From assembly GCA_016802295.1 (NCBI GenBank), contig JAESIW010000122.1:248001-312000 (forward strand): a stretch of 64,000 bases of DNA. Reading direction: 5' to 3'. The position numbers were made by a program, and so were the translations under genes. The DNA is from Brachionus rotundiformis (taxonomy: Eukaryota > Rotifera > Eurotatoria > Ploima > Brachionidae). A model generated the notes under the pieces. It made no database searches. It saw nothing but the letters and a program-made list of their open reading frames with translations, and had not been told where the DNA came from. Shown here piece by piece: positions 1 through 12,233 of this stretch (positions are counted from its first letter, which is position 1; the number at the start of each line of letters is the position of its first letter).

Positions 1-1790
1 TTGGTGCTGGATTTGGTTTAAAAGCTTGATTTAAGAATTTAACAAAGCTATTTTGATAAGATTATTGCAAAAACTTCTGTTCTAAACTTTGCCACTCATA
101 ACTCTGATCTATAATCTTATATAGGTCTAACAGAGGAGATAAAAAACAGCTTAAGTATATCTCAATGTTAAATCTGTTAACAATATCTAATTCAAATTTT
201 TTTCATTTCAATAATTTACAATGATATCTCCTAAATTTGGTTCTGAATCATCAAAAATTATCTACCATATCAAAAGAATAGAAATATGTTCTAAAAATTA
301 AATGAACTTCTATAATGATAATTCTGGTTGTGGTATTTTTAAAGTTCTCATTATTTAATGGTTTGAATACTCGAATATTAATAAAATATATTTTTTTATT
401 ATTTTTTTTTAATAGTTAAACATACCCTTACCAAATTGGTAAAGTTAATGAATGAACGATTTTATTAACTTTTGGGAAAAAAAGAAACAATTAGCAATTA
501 TTTGTTCAGGAAAACAAATTGTTACGTTATACAAAAAGAAAAATTAAGCATCTCAATTAAATTGATTAGTTTATTAGAAAAAAATTAAATAAAATCTATA
601 ATTTTGATTTTATCTATGAGAACTTAAAAAAATAATTTAAAACATTGGATTTATTTAATATTATACTATAAAGATAAAAAAGATACCTAAGCTCTATTAT
701 TTTCAAATTACCTGAGTAATTGCGTAAATATCATGGATTCAAAAAGTAATTTAAATTAAAAAAAGGAACAAGAGTCCATACCAAATAATCTTTTTTAATA
801 GCTTTATGATAAAATATTAATTAGTTTTTTTAATTAATTTTTATTAAATTAAAAATTGATTGCGCTTTTTTCGAACTAATTCAAAGTTTACAAATGAATT
901 GATTTAAATTAAAACAAAATTATTCATAAATTACATTTTGAGTTTATAAAGCTAAAATAATAAGAAGTTATTTTTAATTTAAAATCAAGTCAATTAAGTC
1001 ATGTGAGATTTTTGTTAAATTTGCTCATTGTAAAATCATATTGTTTAAATTTAAATATGTTTTAATTTAAAAAGAAATAGACAAAGTGTTTTATCATAAT
1101 GATAAAAATTTTTAAGTACAATTTATCATAAATAAACAAACGTTGCGTTGTTGCAGAATTATGCTTGATTACAAAAAATCAATAGGTTTATTCAAAGATG
1201 TTTGTCAATCTTATAAAAGATAGTTCTCTTAACAACTGCAAAATTCTTATTCATCTAGAAAAACTTAATTTTTAAAATAAAATTCAAAATTTATAAAATG
1301 TTGTAATTAATTAAAATTCTTAAAATACAAAATATGTACTTGGTATTTAAAGCTAGCTTTATTTTAGTCTTAAAATCGAATGATTCTAGTTTCTCTTATC
1401 GAGTATAATTTTATATATATATACAAAGATAAGCTTTTATTTCTCGTGATTCAAGTTAAGATATACCAGTGGGATGATTTTTAATGAATTAGAATATTTT
1501 TTTGATTTTTTCTTCAAACAAAATACAGATCAGTGTTGACCATCAATAGTTTTAATTTGGCTCTGATAAAAAATTATTTATGATAATTTAAAAAAAAAAA
1601 ACTTAATTTATTTTGTTTGATTTTTTCTATTTTATCACTTCAATTTAAAATCAAATTTATCTTGAATTTTCTTAAATTTTATTAGACAAAAACAAAATTA
1701 TTTAAGCGTTAAAAGTTACCTCCAGTGATTTAGTTTGCTAAAAGATAAGATAATGAAATTTTTATTTTAAAATTTTTAAAAATAAACTCA
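1..1790. other. AT-rich intergenic region, no gene seen
   Basis: Nearly pure A/T sequence with many stop codons in all frames. I see no exon-like or RNA-gene-like segment. It precedes the CPES-like gene and may hold its promoter, but no specific motif is defensible. Confidence 0.6.
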
Positions 1791-1794
1791 GCAA

Positions 1795-3059
1795 ATGGCT
1801 TCAATAAATTTTAACAATAATCTTATAATCACGTCAATAAACAACAATTACAAATTCGCCTTTTTCGGCCTTTTATTGATAATCTACTTTGCATGGATGG
1901 ACATAGCGTTGTTTATCAACTTACAAAGATGGACCATACCAAGCACCAATAATAACCAAACAGTAAAATATACATACTCGGAAACATTTTCCATATTTAA
2001 ACCACTATCTGTCAAACTGATAATGGTAGATCATGCTACGCACTACGTTCATGACATCTTGGCAAGGTTTGTCGAGGACAATCTGCACTTTAGCTCTGTG
2101 TTTCCATGGGTGACAGCCAATCTAGTCAGCTTTTCGGGCCTCTTTGCGGCGCTGATCGGCAGCCGTCTCATTATATCGGACAACCCGATGTATTACCGAC
2201 TGGGCGCCGTTTTGTTCGAGCTGAGAAACCTTGCCGACTCAATGGATGGTGTGGTCTATCGGTCCAGAAAAAGGCACCAAGATTCCAGCAAAACTGGTGT
2301 CTACCAATCAAACTACGGCTCTTTTGGCTACAATGTAGATGTAATTTGTGACGGACTTGGTGGACTTTTTTTTTGCACTGCTATTTTAATAAAATTTTTA
2401 AAACATCTACCTTCAAAATGTAAAATAGATAAAAAGATAATTTTTTTCAAAATTTTTTATTAGAATGTTAAAAATTTAAGATTCGACTAACATTTTGATT
2501 CGAAGGCCTAGACAAAGAAATTTGAGATCGAACAGCGACGAGGCGACTTTTGAACTAATAGAAATGGAATGCCAGACAGAAAATGGTACAAGAAAAAAAT
2601 TAATTTTTTTTTTTAATTTTTTTTTTAAAAGATTGCTCACCGAGAACCAAGTCAAGTCAAGATTTTACTGAGCGAAGACATGTATCGTCATTCCAGGTAA
2701 AGCAAATAGTTGTTTCATTTGGCTTCCGGCTCTTGTTCACTGGTCTCATCTGGGACCACTTTGTGCACAAATACCATGACTTGTTGATGGAATTTTCCAA
2801 AAATCCCAACATACGCAAGATGCAAGAACAAGCTTTCAAATCGATGAGCATGTGGCTGATTATGTGGTTCTGGCGATTGGGAAACGCGTGTGCCATGCTC
2901 GAGCATTTGTCGCTTACCACTTTTTTTGGCAAACTTTGGGACTACTTGGTATTCACCAACTACATCGGATGGATCTATTTAATTGTGCTTAGTCTTTTGA
3001 CTCAAATGCACTACACTGAACTTTACCATTCGATTTACACAGTGGCAGCTTTAACTTGA
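1795..3059 (+). CDS. ceramide phosphoethanolamine synthase-like CDP-alcohol phosphotransferase
   Basis: CPES transfers phosphoethanolamine from CDP-ethanolamine to ceramide, making the main arthropod sphingophospholipid in the Golgi. The N-terminal part (1795 to about 2420) has a hydrophobic segment near residues 23-42. It then carries the CDP-alcohol phosphotransferase signature: DSMDGVVYRSR, followed by GSFGYNVDVICD, which supplies the paired aspartates. A short hydrophilic exon (about 2500-2596) and a final exon (about 2632-3059) with several membrane segments follow, and the protein ends at TAA 3057-3059. The join between exons 1 and 2 is not settled: the only nearby donor (2419) and the acceptor near 2503 do not keep frame, so a small error or an unusual splice site is possible. 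CPES orthologues are best known from arthropods, which is one reason for the taxonomic guess. Confidence 0.8.
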
Positions 3060-3184
3060 ATTTTAACAATTTCTGATAACTCTTCAATTGTTACTTATAA
3101 TTTAAGATAATCATTTTTTTTTAGTTAAACATTGTTAAGATTTAATTTTTGTTGCAGTAAGAACATGGTGTATATTTATCTTGA

Positions 3185-4690
3185 TTGGAAATTTATTTTA
3201 ACAGAAATAAACTTTGCCATATTTATTTATTTTATTTAATAATTAGGATAGAATTTTTTTATTTAAAATTTGCGTCATACAATCAATTATCTTAAAATAT
3301 TTTTTTTCAAAAAATTTAATATTCAAAAGATAATTTAAACAAGTCCTCTTAGGTAGGAAATGTTTAGCTAATATTAAATATTTAATTAGTGATTAAATTA
3401 CACTCATTAAAAAGTAAAGTATCCTGGATTTGATTAATCTAAAGGTTATTCAAAATGATATGTTTGTTTTGTTATGAATTTCAATGCTTTGGTTAGGTCA
3501 AATGCTTGACCAAAGCTAAATGGCTGAAATGATTCTTAATTTTTCAAGATGAATGTTTTTTTGAATTAAATATGTTTGATAATGGTCGAGTCAATAATTG
3601 AAAAAATATGAATGAAGTTTAATTGACCATAGATGAAGTATAAATGGTAGAAAAAATTTTAAAAAAGTTTAAAACAACTTTAGATGACTCATGTATAGAT
3701 AAGGATAAAAAAAAATGTCATTTTGGTCAATTTAAATTATTTCAAATTTCCAAAAAGATCACAATTAAGAAAATTTGTTTATGAAAATGTGAATAAATTT
3801 TAAATAATTTATCAAAATATTTTTATTTATTGTTGCCAAAAAGGTTGGTAATAAAAAAAATATATGCTTACACTCTTTTTCCAATCAGTCAATTGATTTA
3901 ATTGAGGAATGTATATAATTTAATATTTAAAATAATAATTTAAAAATAAACATTAAATTTTGAAAAGAAGTCTGAAAATCTTATCTTTTTGGTCAAAAAC
4001 AAAACCAAATTATTTTCATTTGATTAACTTATTTCTTAAATTAGTTAAATTAGTCAGAGGGGTATAAAAAGGATGTCATTTTCAAAAAATTCATTTCATT
4101 TTTTAAATTTAAAAAATTTTCAAAAAGAATTTTTATTGAAAAAAGAATGGAACAAAAGCAAAAGTCACCATAACTCTGCCGATCCGCAGGTCCCAAGCCC
4201 TGATGAAAAAAGAGGAGGGTGGTGGCAGCCACATGCATCGTATGTGCATGTGGTCTTTCACGTAGTCTGCAGAAGAGCTGTATGGCGGGTACATAGGCCT
4301 ACGGGTCTTTGTCCAAGTCTTGTCGTATGAGGGCGCCGCTGGCTTCGACCATCTCCCAGTATAGAATCCGAAAGGAGCGAGAATCTGCTGTACAGCTGAC
4401 CCTCTGCAGACAGTACGTAACTTTGGAAGCCTTAAGTTAAGACTTTATCTCAATTGAAAGAGAGAAGTCGCTTGGTTTGTGGTTCCAAGCTAGTCTAAAT
4501 AGTTGCCGAGTTCGCAGCCAATTTAAGTAAGTGCTCGGATGAGTGGCGCTGTTTATGATGAACGTCCCACTGGCTTCTTAGGGAAAGGTTGGCCGTCATA
4601 ACTCTGCCAAAGCCGGTCCCAAGCCCGGTTGAAACAAAGAGGAGGGTGACATTTAAACTATTAATTTTTTTCAAATCTTGATTCAAAAAT
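3185..4690 (+). repeat. dispersed repeat copy 1 with shared left flank
   Basis: The segment from about 3985 to 4650 is a copy of a roughly 700-bp element, present again inverted at about 14330-15056 and direct at about 18627-19350. It begins near a run reading tatctttttggtcaaaa, has a TATA-like box (tataaaaagg) around 4063, then a GC-rich core. The core holds two related ~50-bp blocks, each starting cataactctgcc and ending gaggagggtg. Copy 1 carries a ~20-bp insertion near 4440 and lacks the last ~70 bp seen in copies 2 and 3. Its left flank, 3185-3985, including the CPES 3' UTR, matches 18035-18627, so copies 1 and 3 also belong to a larger segmental duplication. Element class is unknown. 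I found no intact reverse transcriptase or transposase. Confidence 0.75.
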
Positions 4691-4699
4691 ATTTTTTCA

Positions 4700-5430
4700 T
4701 GATAAATCAAGACACTAGTGCCCTTGTCATGAAGATAAATGGAAATCTTTTTTCTGACTATTTTTAAGATATTTTTATTGAATTCTTGAATGTCCTAAAC
4801 TTCAACATTTATCTCTTTACCACAAAGCAATTTATTAATCTTGAATAAAAAAATCAAATGCCATTTGCTGTTTTTGATCTTGGTTCAACCACATTCTTAA
4901 TATTTCTCAATTAAATTTCCAGGAGAATTATGAAAAAAGAGTGTCTTTTTACACTAAACCACACTATTCTAAAAAATTATTAATATCATTCAAGATATTT
5001 ATTTTAATTTTAAACTTAAACAGTTTAAATGTAGAAAAATAATAGCCAGCTTGGTTATTGCCTCTTTTGAAAGCATCAGTTCATCGAAGAAAATGATTAT
5101 CAAATTAAGTTGTAAATATTGTAAATTTTCTATATAGAAGATAGATAAAATTATCACCTAATTTTATACTTTTAATCTCACCTTACTTAAATAACTAGAG
5201 CATAAACTAATCACAAAATGTTTGACCTTATCGATTTTAAAATGGCCCCTGTAAAATCAAATTTGTCTTTAATTTAACTTTTTGTCTTATGTTGTTATTA
5301 TCTAAAAGTAAGCATTTAAAAAAATTTTTTGAACAGAAAAAAAAATATCTGATAAAAAAATTAACTTAATTATTTTTCTTAACTTTGTAAGACTTATCTT
5401 TTTTTGGAAATTATGTCATGTTTAGAAAAA
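4700..5430. other. AT-rich intergenic spacer
   Basis: No coding or RNA gene is recognised between repeat copy 1 and the tRNA gene. Confidence 0.5.
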
Positions 5431-5431
5431 A

Positions 5432-5502
5432 GCACTGGTGGTTCAGTGGTAGAATGCTCGCCTGCCACGCGGGCGGCCCGGGTTCGATTCCCGGCCAGTG
5501 CA
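5432..5502 (+). tRNA. tRNA-Gly(GCC)
   Basis: A complete cloverleaf can be drawn. The acceptor arms GCACTGG and CCAGTGC pair. The A box reads TGGTTCAGTGGTAGAAT and the B box GGTTCGATTCC. The anticodon loop carries GCC at 5464-5466, and there is a discriminator A. A T-run directly after the gene (from 5504) fits RNA polymerase III termination. The 71-nt length without intron is normal for tRNA-Gly. Confidence 0.97.
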
Positions 5503-7073
5503 TTTTTCTTTGTATAATAAATTAAAAGATCTGCTTTTAGGGATGGTTGTGGTCAAAAACTGGTCTTTTTAGTCGACCATTTGACCATATTTATGACTAT
5601 TGAATTAAATATTGATAATCAAAAAATTACAGATAAACAAAATTGGAAAATTTTCTTATTTAACCATCTTGTCGTATTTTTACCAACTAAATCAAATTTA
5701 CGGTCATGAAAAAACAATTTACCAGTGGATGTTATCCATTGGTTAGAGCATATATTTGCTTTTCTTAAATTTAATTAATCTTTTTTATTAATTTCAGCTA
5801 AATGTAAATGTAATGTTAAGTTATATGAACAAAACATTCCTAAAATTACATAAACTTGAAATTTTTTATTACTTTATATTTTTGTTAACTTTGTTTTTAG
5901 AATCAAAAAAATTATCTTTAATTAAAATATTTTAAACTGTTATTATGAAAATTCGACATTAGTTTTACATAAATTTCTAAAACTTTTTGTATTGATAATT
6001 TTTGCTTCACTAATTTTATTCAAATTATCTATTTTTCTCAATATAAATAGCAATTATTTCTTTTCTATAAAAATAAATTTTTTTAAAAATGCTATTCTTT
6101 TATCAAAAAGAAGAAAACTTAATGGTATTAATTTATTTTTTATGAAATTTGGAAAAATATTTACTATCTGTAGGCTCTGTTGATGACCTTTCTATTCTAT
6201 CATGTAAATTTGATTTAAAAATAAGATAAAAAAGAACTTCTAATTAATTTAGACCATTTAATAATTATCTGATAATTTTGGTATTCTACTTAATTTTTCT
6301 TTTGAAAAATTTTGGTTAAATGGTAACCCAGATTTCAATCTGAGACCAAAGTCATTTATCTAAGCACCTTCCGAAGCGCCCAAAAGCGCGTATCCATCTT
6401 ATCAACTTCACTAGCTGATATCTTGTCGGAGCAAAAACTTAAAGACACTCTTATAATACCATACTTAAATGGTCTTTGCCAAAATAGTAAAAAAATTACC
6501 AAAGACTACATGCTTGACCAAAAAAAAAAGATTCTTAAATAAAACCAATTTAAAAATTGATTATACAACTTATTCATCAATATTGAAAATATTCATATTT
6601 AATTATTTCAAAATCATATACATGTCTTAATTATGAACATTATGGCAGATTTTTTTGTTACTAATTTTTACTATTTTTTTCTTTTTTTAATTAAAATAAA
6701 ACATAATTTAAAAATTTATTTATTCAAAAAATTTTGTTTGTTCAAGTTGTATTTATTAAATAAACTAGAGATTATAATTCTACCTGAACGAAAATAAAAA
6801 ACTTAACCTGTACGTCAACTATATCATTTAGAAAAACATTCAACCATAGCAACCAATGTTATTTTAATTAGTCACAAAAAACCAAATTTAAATTTTGAAC
6901 AAAATTAAGCTTAAAGCAAAATAGAGTTTTTTTATAATTTATTTTTATTGTCAAAAATTACTAATTCATAAAATCTATTCATAGTATACAAAAAAAAGGA
7001 TTTATTTCCACCAGAATTTTAGTCGGCAATTTATGATCATTTATTCAAAAAAACTTAATCAAGGCAAGAAAAA
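5503..7073. other. AT-rich intergenic spacer
   Basis: About 1.5 kb without a supportable gene. A 63-codon open frame at 5992-6183 is low-complexity (Ile/Asn/Lys/Phe-rich) and looks like chance. Confidence 0.5.
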
Positions 7074-9013
7074 ATGAGCCTGGTATCGAGCTATTTGGCA
7101 AGCATAAGAAATTTTCTACACGCTCTTTACCGCGACATTTGTGGCATTCTCTTGCTTATCCAAGTTGAGTACAATCTGGGCCAAATAGAGCGCAAACAAT
7201 TAATTTTGTCTGACAAGTATCGTCAATTGGTCAAACAAAATCCAACCAAACCATGTATAATATTTGACAAGGAGCAGTGGAGTTACCAACAACTGGAAGA
7301 GCATAGCAACCGAGTGGCAGAAATATTCACGGATGTATTCGGGCTTAAAAAAGGCGACTGTGTTGCCTTGTTCATGGAAAATAAGCCCGAGTATGTCTCG
7401 CTCTGGCTTGGTCTTTCTAAAATAGGCGTAATCAGTGCCTTGATAAATACCAACTTAAAATACGACCAGCTGGCACATACCATTGACATTGCTAGACCCA
7501 AGATACTTGTCTACTCGAACCAACTTGAAAATTGTAATTAAAAAAATAATCAAATTTAAATAGTAAAATTTTTTAATAAAATTTTATCAAAGCTCTTGAT
7601 ACATGTTTGGGTGAAATGGATAAAAAAATAGTGTTAATAAGTGAACAAGAGAGCTCAAGGACCGGGGTGCACAGTTTGGAGAAACTTTTGCAAAATACAA
7701 CTGGTCGAGTGGTAGAGCCCAGTGGTAAAATAACTCCCAATGGTAGATTGAATAATAATTAAAAATAATAAAATGAATTTAAAATAATTTATTTAATTAA
7801 AGACATAATGATGTATATATATACAAGTGGGACGACTGGTTTGCCAAAGCCAGCCGTGATCAAGTACAATCGGTACATGGCCGGCGGTTTGACTTTTGCC
7901 AAATCGGCCTATTTGACCAACGACGACAGGCTTTATGTGGCTTTGCCGCTTTACCATGCCAATGGAGGCATTATAGGAATGGGCACTGCACTTGTCTCTG
8001 GTGTGACTGTTGTTTTGCGCAAGAAATTCAGCGCGACCAATTTTTGGAAAGAATGCATTGAGTACAAATGCACAGCTTTTATATATGTTGGCGAAATATG
8101 CCGCTTTTTGATAAACCAACCAAAAAGTCTACTTGACAAACAGCACAGTATACGCAAAGCAATTGGAAATGGACTGCGCAGAAATGTATGGGAGGACTTT
8201 TATGCTCGCTTTGGTGTCAATTGTGTCGAGTTTTATGCGGCATCCGAGGGCAATTGTACCATGATAAACACAGTGTGCAAAATTGGCGCTTGCGGCTTTG
8301 TACCACTGATAAACAAGCTTTTCAAGATACTGCCAATTTATGTAATCAAAATAGATGATGACATGAATCCAATCAGGGACAAAGATGGCTTCTGCATCGA
8401 GTGTAAGCCATATGAAAAGGGCCTACTAATTGGCATGATTGGTAAATCGATCAAGACCTCGTTTAATGGCTACGCAAACAACCAGACAGCATCGAATAAG
8501 AAAATAATTGAAAATGTGTTCAGAAATGGTCAACGAGCGTTCAATTCCGGTGATTTGATGATGTGTGATAGCCTTGGCTATCTGTATTTTTGTGATCGCT
8601 TGGGCGATACTTACAGATGGAAGGGAGAAAATGTGGCAACCATTGAGGTTGAAAATGTGCTGAGCAAAATTTTAGATGGAGCTGAGGTGTCTGTGTATGG
8701 AGTTGAAGTGCCAGGACAAGAAGGAAAGGCCGGCATGGCAGCCATTAATATGAAAAGTGTCCAATTTGACCATTTTTTGACTGAAGTTAAACTCAAGTTG
8801 CCAAGCTATGCAAGACCTGTGTTTGTCCGTCTTGTAGATCAACTAGACTACACGGGTACTTTCAAAACCAAAAAGACGCGTCTTGTTCACCAGGGCTATG
8901 ACTTGGATCAGTCAAATGATAAAATTTATTTTTTTAGTCTCAATGACCAAAGGTACAAAGAGCTCAATAGGACTGACTACGAGGACATTTTAAGGTGCAG
9001 ATTGAGATTTTAG
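7074..9013 (+). CDS. long-chain fatty acid transport protein / very-long-chain acyl-CoA synthetase (SLC27A/FATP family)
   Basis: Three exons, 7074-7533, 7593-7742 and 7803-9013, join in frame to 606 residues, the usual family length. The protein couples fatty-acid uptake to ATP-dependent CoA ligation at the ER or plasma membrane. An N-terminal hydrophobic stretch is followed by the AMP-binding P-loop motif YIYTSGTTGLPK near residue 207. The FATP signature DRLGDTYRWKGENVA lies near residue 468, and the C-terminal part contains TGTFKTKKTRLVHQGYD. Each intron is about 60 bp with GT-AG ends (gtaatt...aag, gtagat...aag). The start ATG at 7074 is the first in a long open exon. The paralogue within the family (FATP1/4-like or other) cannot be assigned by eye. 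Confidence 0.93.
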
Positions 9014-9065
9014 TAAAGGATTGTTTTGTTATCTGATATTTTAACATATTATTTATTTTTAAATT

Positions 9066-9369
9066 TTTTTATCCTCATAAATATATTTTGATAATAATTT
9101 TAAATAAAATAGATTAAATTATTCTATTTTTTATCTCATTTAATAAGAGTTAATTATTTCAAGATCAACTATCTATATAAGACTAAGCGCCAAGCATATC
9201 GTCTGGACATTTGGTTAAATAACTTGAACAAAAAAGTTCTTTACTAAATATTTTTATCCTCATAAATATATTTTGATAATAATTTTATACAAAATATATT
9301 AGATTAATTTTTTTTTCATATCATTTAATAAGAATTGATTATTTCTAGATCAACCATCACTCTAAAACT
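9066..9369. repeat. ~115-bp direct duplication downstream of the FATP gene
   Basis: The stretch 9066-9185 (starting atcctcataaatatattttg) recurs, diverged, at 9249-9369 with a 183-bp period. The shared part includes the blocks catttaataaga and agatcaac. It carries no coding sequence. Confidence 0.7.
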
Positions 9370-9589
9370 TATACTATCTTTACATTTGATAAAATAATTT
9401 TAAAAACTTTAAAAATTTTTAATTATTTATTCTTATATAATGATAATGGCTTATATTTTTTAAGTAGCAGTAGATCATAAAATAGATTATCAACTCATGT
9501 TTGTACGATTTGCCTTAAGTGGTGCAAATAAATGAACCAAATTGTGAAAATAAAAAAAGAAGTAGACGTGGAAAATTAATTAAATTCAT

Positions 9590-9760
9590 TTGTTTTCATT
9601 AAAAATAATAAAATTAAGTGCGCCCCTTTAATTTGAAGGCAACTTTCTATCATCTAAGGCTCTAAATTCTTCAATAAAGACACGATTTTGGGGGCGCTTA
9701 TTATCAAGGGTAAACGGTATATTAATTTTATTATTTTTAATGAATTTAGTTTATTGAAAT
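9590..9760. repeat. short inverted-repeat element (MITE-like)
   Basis: A 21-bp sequence, cattaaaaataataaaatta, near 9598-9618 occurs in reverse complement near 9721-9748. Inside lies a second inverted pair, gcgcccc and ggggcgc (about 9621 and 9694). The ~150-bp palindromic layout resembles a small non-autonomous DNA element. No target-site duplication was confirmed. Confidence 0.45.
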
Positions 9761-9834
9761 GCGATAATAAAAAAAGCTTTAGATGGTTATATTGAAATTC
9801 ATCCCAAAATATTGAAGGGTCTTCCTAGCTTTGT

Positions 9835-11345
9835 TTTATCTATTTATTTATTTGTTTATCTGTACCGAGCAAAAGCTCCTTCAGAATAAAAAAAAAATAG
9901 ATTAATTAAAATATAAATTAAAAAATTAAAAATTAAGGAATGATAAATAAAATAAGTTTAAATTTCGAATGAAAGTGACATATTGTTCATGATTAAATAT
10001 CTGAAGATTCAGCAGAAAAAGAAGAGATAGTTAGGTAGCAATTAGACAATGGAGTCGAAAACTATGAACCTTGATTCAGAGCCTGCTTTGCATTCACTAA
10101 CTAGTCTGACCACGAGAGGAACCGAATTAACCAGTTCTTTCTCGACATATCTTTCACTCAATTCAAAAAGTCAATTCGTGACAGTATGAAGTTTAAGTTA
10201 ATTTAAGGCCTCATGATGCATAATGTTAAATCAAGTATCATATTTTAGATTTTAAAATAGATGGTACTGCTGAATTTTGAATAACTTGATTTCTCTTCAA
10301 GCTGGTATCAGGAATAGAATTTAAACAAGAGAAAGAATAGTCTAAAATAAAAGATTTATAAAGACCCCATTTTTTATTTGAAAGGTATTTTATTAAATTT
10401 AGCCTTGAATTACACCGCTCTTTAATTTCATCTACTATGGGACTCAAGTTTAATTTTGAACCAAACAAAATCCCAAGAAACTTTATTTTGACAACTTGGG
10501 CTATTCTTATACATTTTAGATCGGGATCAGTCGGGATGTAGCAAGACTTTACGACTGAAATTTTGGTCTTCCATCTGCGAAGCCACTTTTCAAGTTCTGT
10601 TAAGTACTTATTTATCGTATTTTCAAGATTCTTCCTCTTATTAAAGATAAAGAAAGTAGACAAATCATCTGCAGAAAGCAGTGACTATTTCCTATTTGTT
10701 TTGTTTCTTTTTGGGGTTTTGTGAAATTGAGTACAAAATGGCAAAAAGAACAGAAAAATATGTAAAAAAAATTGAATAACTTTTTTTCTAAAGGCTTAAA
10801 CCTAATTGTGTAAATGCAGAATGGTGCAACATTCAAAGTTGCATCAAATGTCTATGTCTGCTAATTTTGCACAGTACAGCAGAAATTAAATTTCAATATA
10901 ATCGAGTGTAGGGCATTTTGCAGAGATTTTGCATATCATTTGCAGACAACTTTGAATGTTGCATCATTCTGCATTCACAGGATTAATTTTAAACTATTAG
11001 AAAAAAAGTTATTTCATTTTTTTACACTTTGTTCTGTTCTTTTGTACTGAATCTAACAAAACCCTTTATGGTAGGTAGTTAATAAAAATACTAAAAAGAA
11101 GAGGACTAATTACAGAGCCTTGTGGTAGCCCTGCTCTAATTAGAAATCGATCACTCAAATATCCATTCACATTTACTTTAAAATATCTTGAATCCAGAAA
11201 AAAAGATCTATAACCATGTAATGTATAAATTAAGGTGGTAAATTAATTTTTATTATTTTGTAAATAAGACCATCATATCAGACTTTGTCAAATGCTTTTG
11301 ATAGTTCGTTGTTTGTTCTTCTATTTCTTTCAATATAAAAGTTTC
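9835..11345 (-). pseudogene. degraded non-LTR retrotransposon (jockey-like), reverse transcriptase fragment
   Basis: The minus strand encodes reverse-transcriptase motifs. An upstream part (about 11345-11065) gives LSKAFDKV and, in another frame, AGLPQGSVISPLLFSIFIN. A downstream part (about 10680-10238) gives SADDLSTFF, the catalytic (F/Y)xDD region, followed by LEKWLRRWKTKIS and FLGILFGSKL, typical of jockey-clade elements. The body is 5'-truncated and has stops and frameshifts. The 3' end near 9835-9880 reads tctgtaccgagcaaaagctc on the plus strand. On the element strand this becomes a hairpin-like end and an AAATAAATAAAT-type tail, as in many arthropod non-LTR elements. It is interrupted at about 10690-11065 by an inverted-repeat insertion. 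Confidence 0.85.
10713..11065. mobile_element. foldback/MITE-like insertion inside the retrotransposon
   Basis: Arms of about 120 bp at 10713-10837 and 10945-11065 are inverted repeats of one another. Shared blocks include gggttttgt, gtacaaaa, aataactttttttcta, tgcagaatg and tgcaacattcaaag. A ~105-bp loop separates them. The insertion splits the reverse-transcriptase frame between its PQG motif and its catalytic ADD motif, so it arrived after the retrotransposon. It encodes nothing recognisable and is most likely a non-autonomous DNA transposon. Confidence 0.8.
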
Positions 11346-11349
11346 TTTA

Positions 11350-12230
11350 CGCTGAAAGACCAATTATCTGACATCTGATCTTACTTGTAGCCATTATTTT
11401 ACCAATGTTCCTAATTATATTAATTAACATAATGGAGTGTAAAAAAAAATTTTGGTTTTATTAGATTAGAGATAGATATTAATTTGTCAAAAACTTTTTG
11501 TATGATTTTTTCAATTAAGAAAACTATTTATCTAGAAATAATAAACTTATGTGAACATTAAACTAATATTTTAGATTATTAAAGGACATTTTGAACATTT
11601 TGAATTAATCCTGTATGATATTTGAATTCTACGACCAAAAATACAAAGTGCACTTGATTTTAATTTTTAAATTATGTCCTCTTTGGGTACTAGGAGCCCG
11701 AAGTTGACCAACTCAAAAAAGTTAATAGTATTCAAATACATATAACTAATAAATACAAAAGCTTGATATAATAATCGATCATTCTATTGATAGCTGAGAC
11801 TATAAACTACAATAGTATAATTTAATGATAGTTATAGTAATTATTTTTGGCCAAGTAATACACAATAATAAGAAAAATCGACTTTGTTTGAATTCAAAGT
11901 TGAGTTTTGATGCCTTCCCTTAATTCTGAAAGCACATCAAAAACTTTACAAATTGACAAATTTTCAGCCGTCCCTTTAGCTTCCTTCAAAATCTGCTTGA
12001 GTTAAAAGTTAAAAATTAAACAAATCAGAATTCAAATATCAATAATATCTTTTTAGTATTTTTTTGATTGCTAAAAAAATTATTATTCACTGTTAAGAGA
12101 CTTATCTCTTTATCTTCTAACTTCTGTAAAAATACAGTTTCTTAGCACTAGGCACATCATCTGGACAATTTTAACAAATAAAAAATTATTTTTAATAATT
12201 AATTTTATTTTAAAAATAAAATAAAATTAG
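11350..12230. other. AT-rich intergenic region
   Basis: I see no gene here between the retrotransposon remnant and the 3' end of AKT. Confidence 0.5.
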
Positions 12231-12233
12231 AGC

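Noticed and set aside
5728..5765. A tRNA-like A box (ttggttagagca)
   Set aside because: No matching B box or cloverleaf follows at the proper distance.
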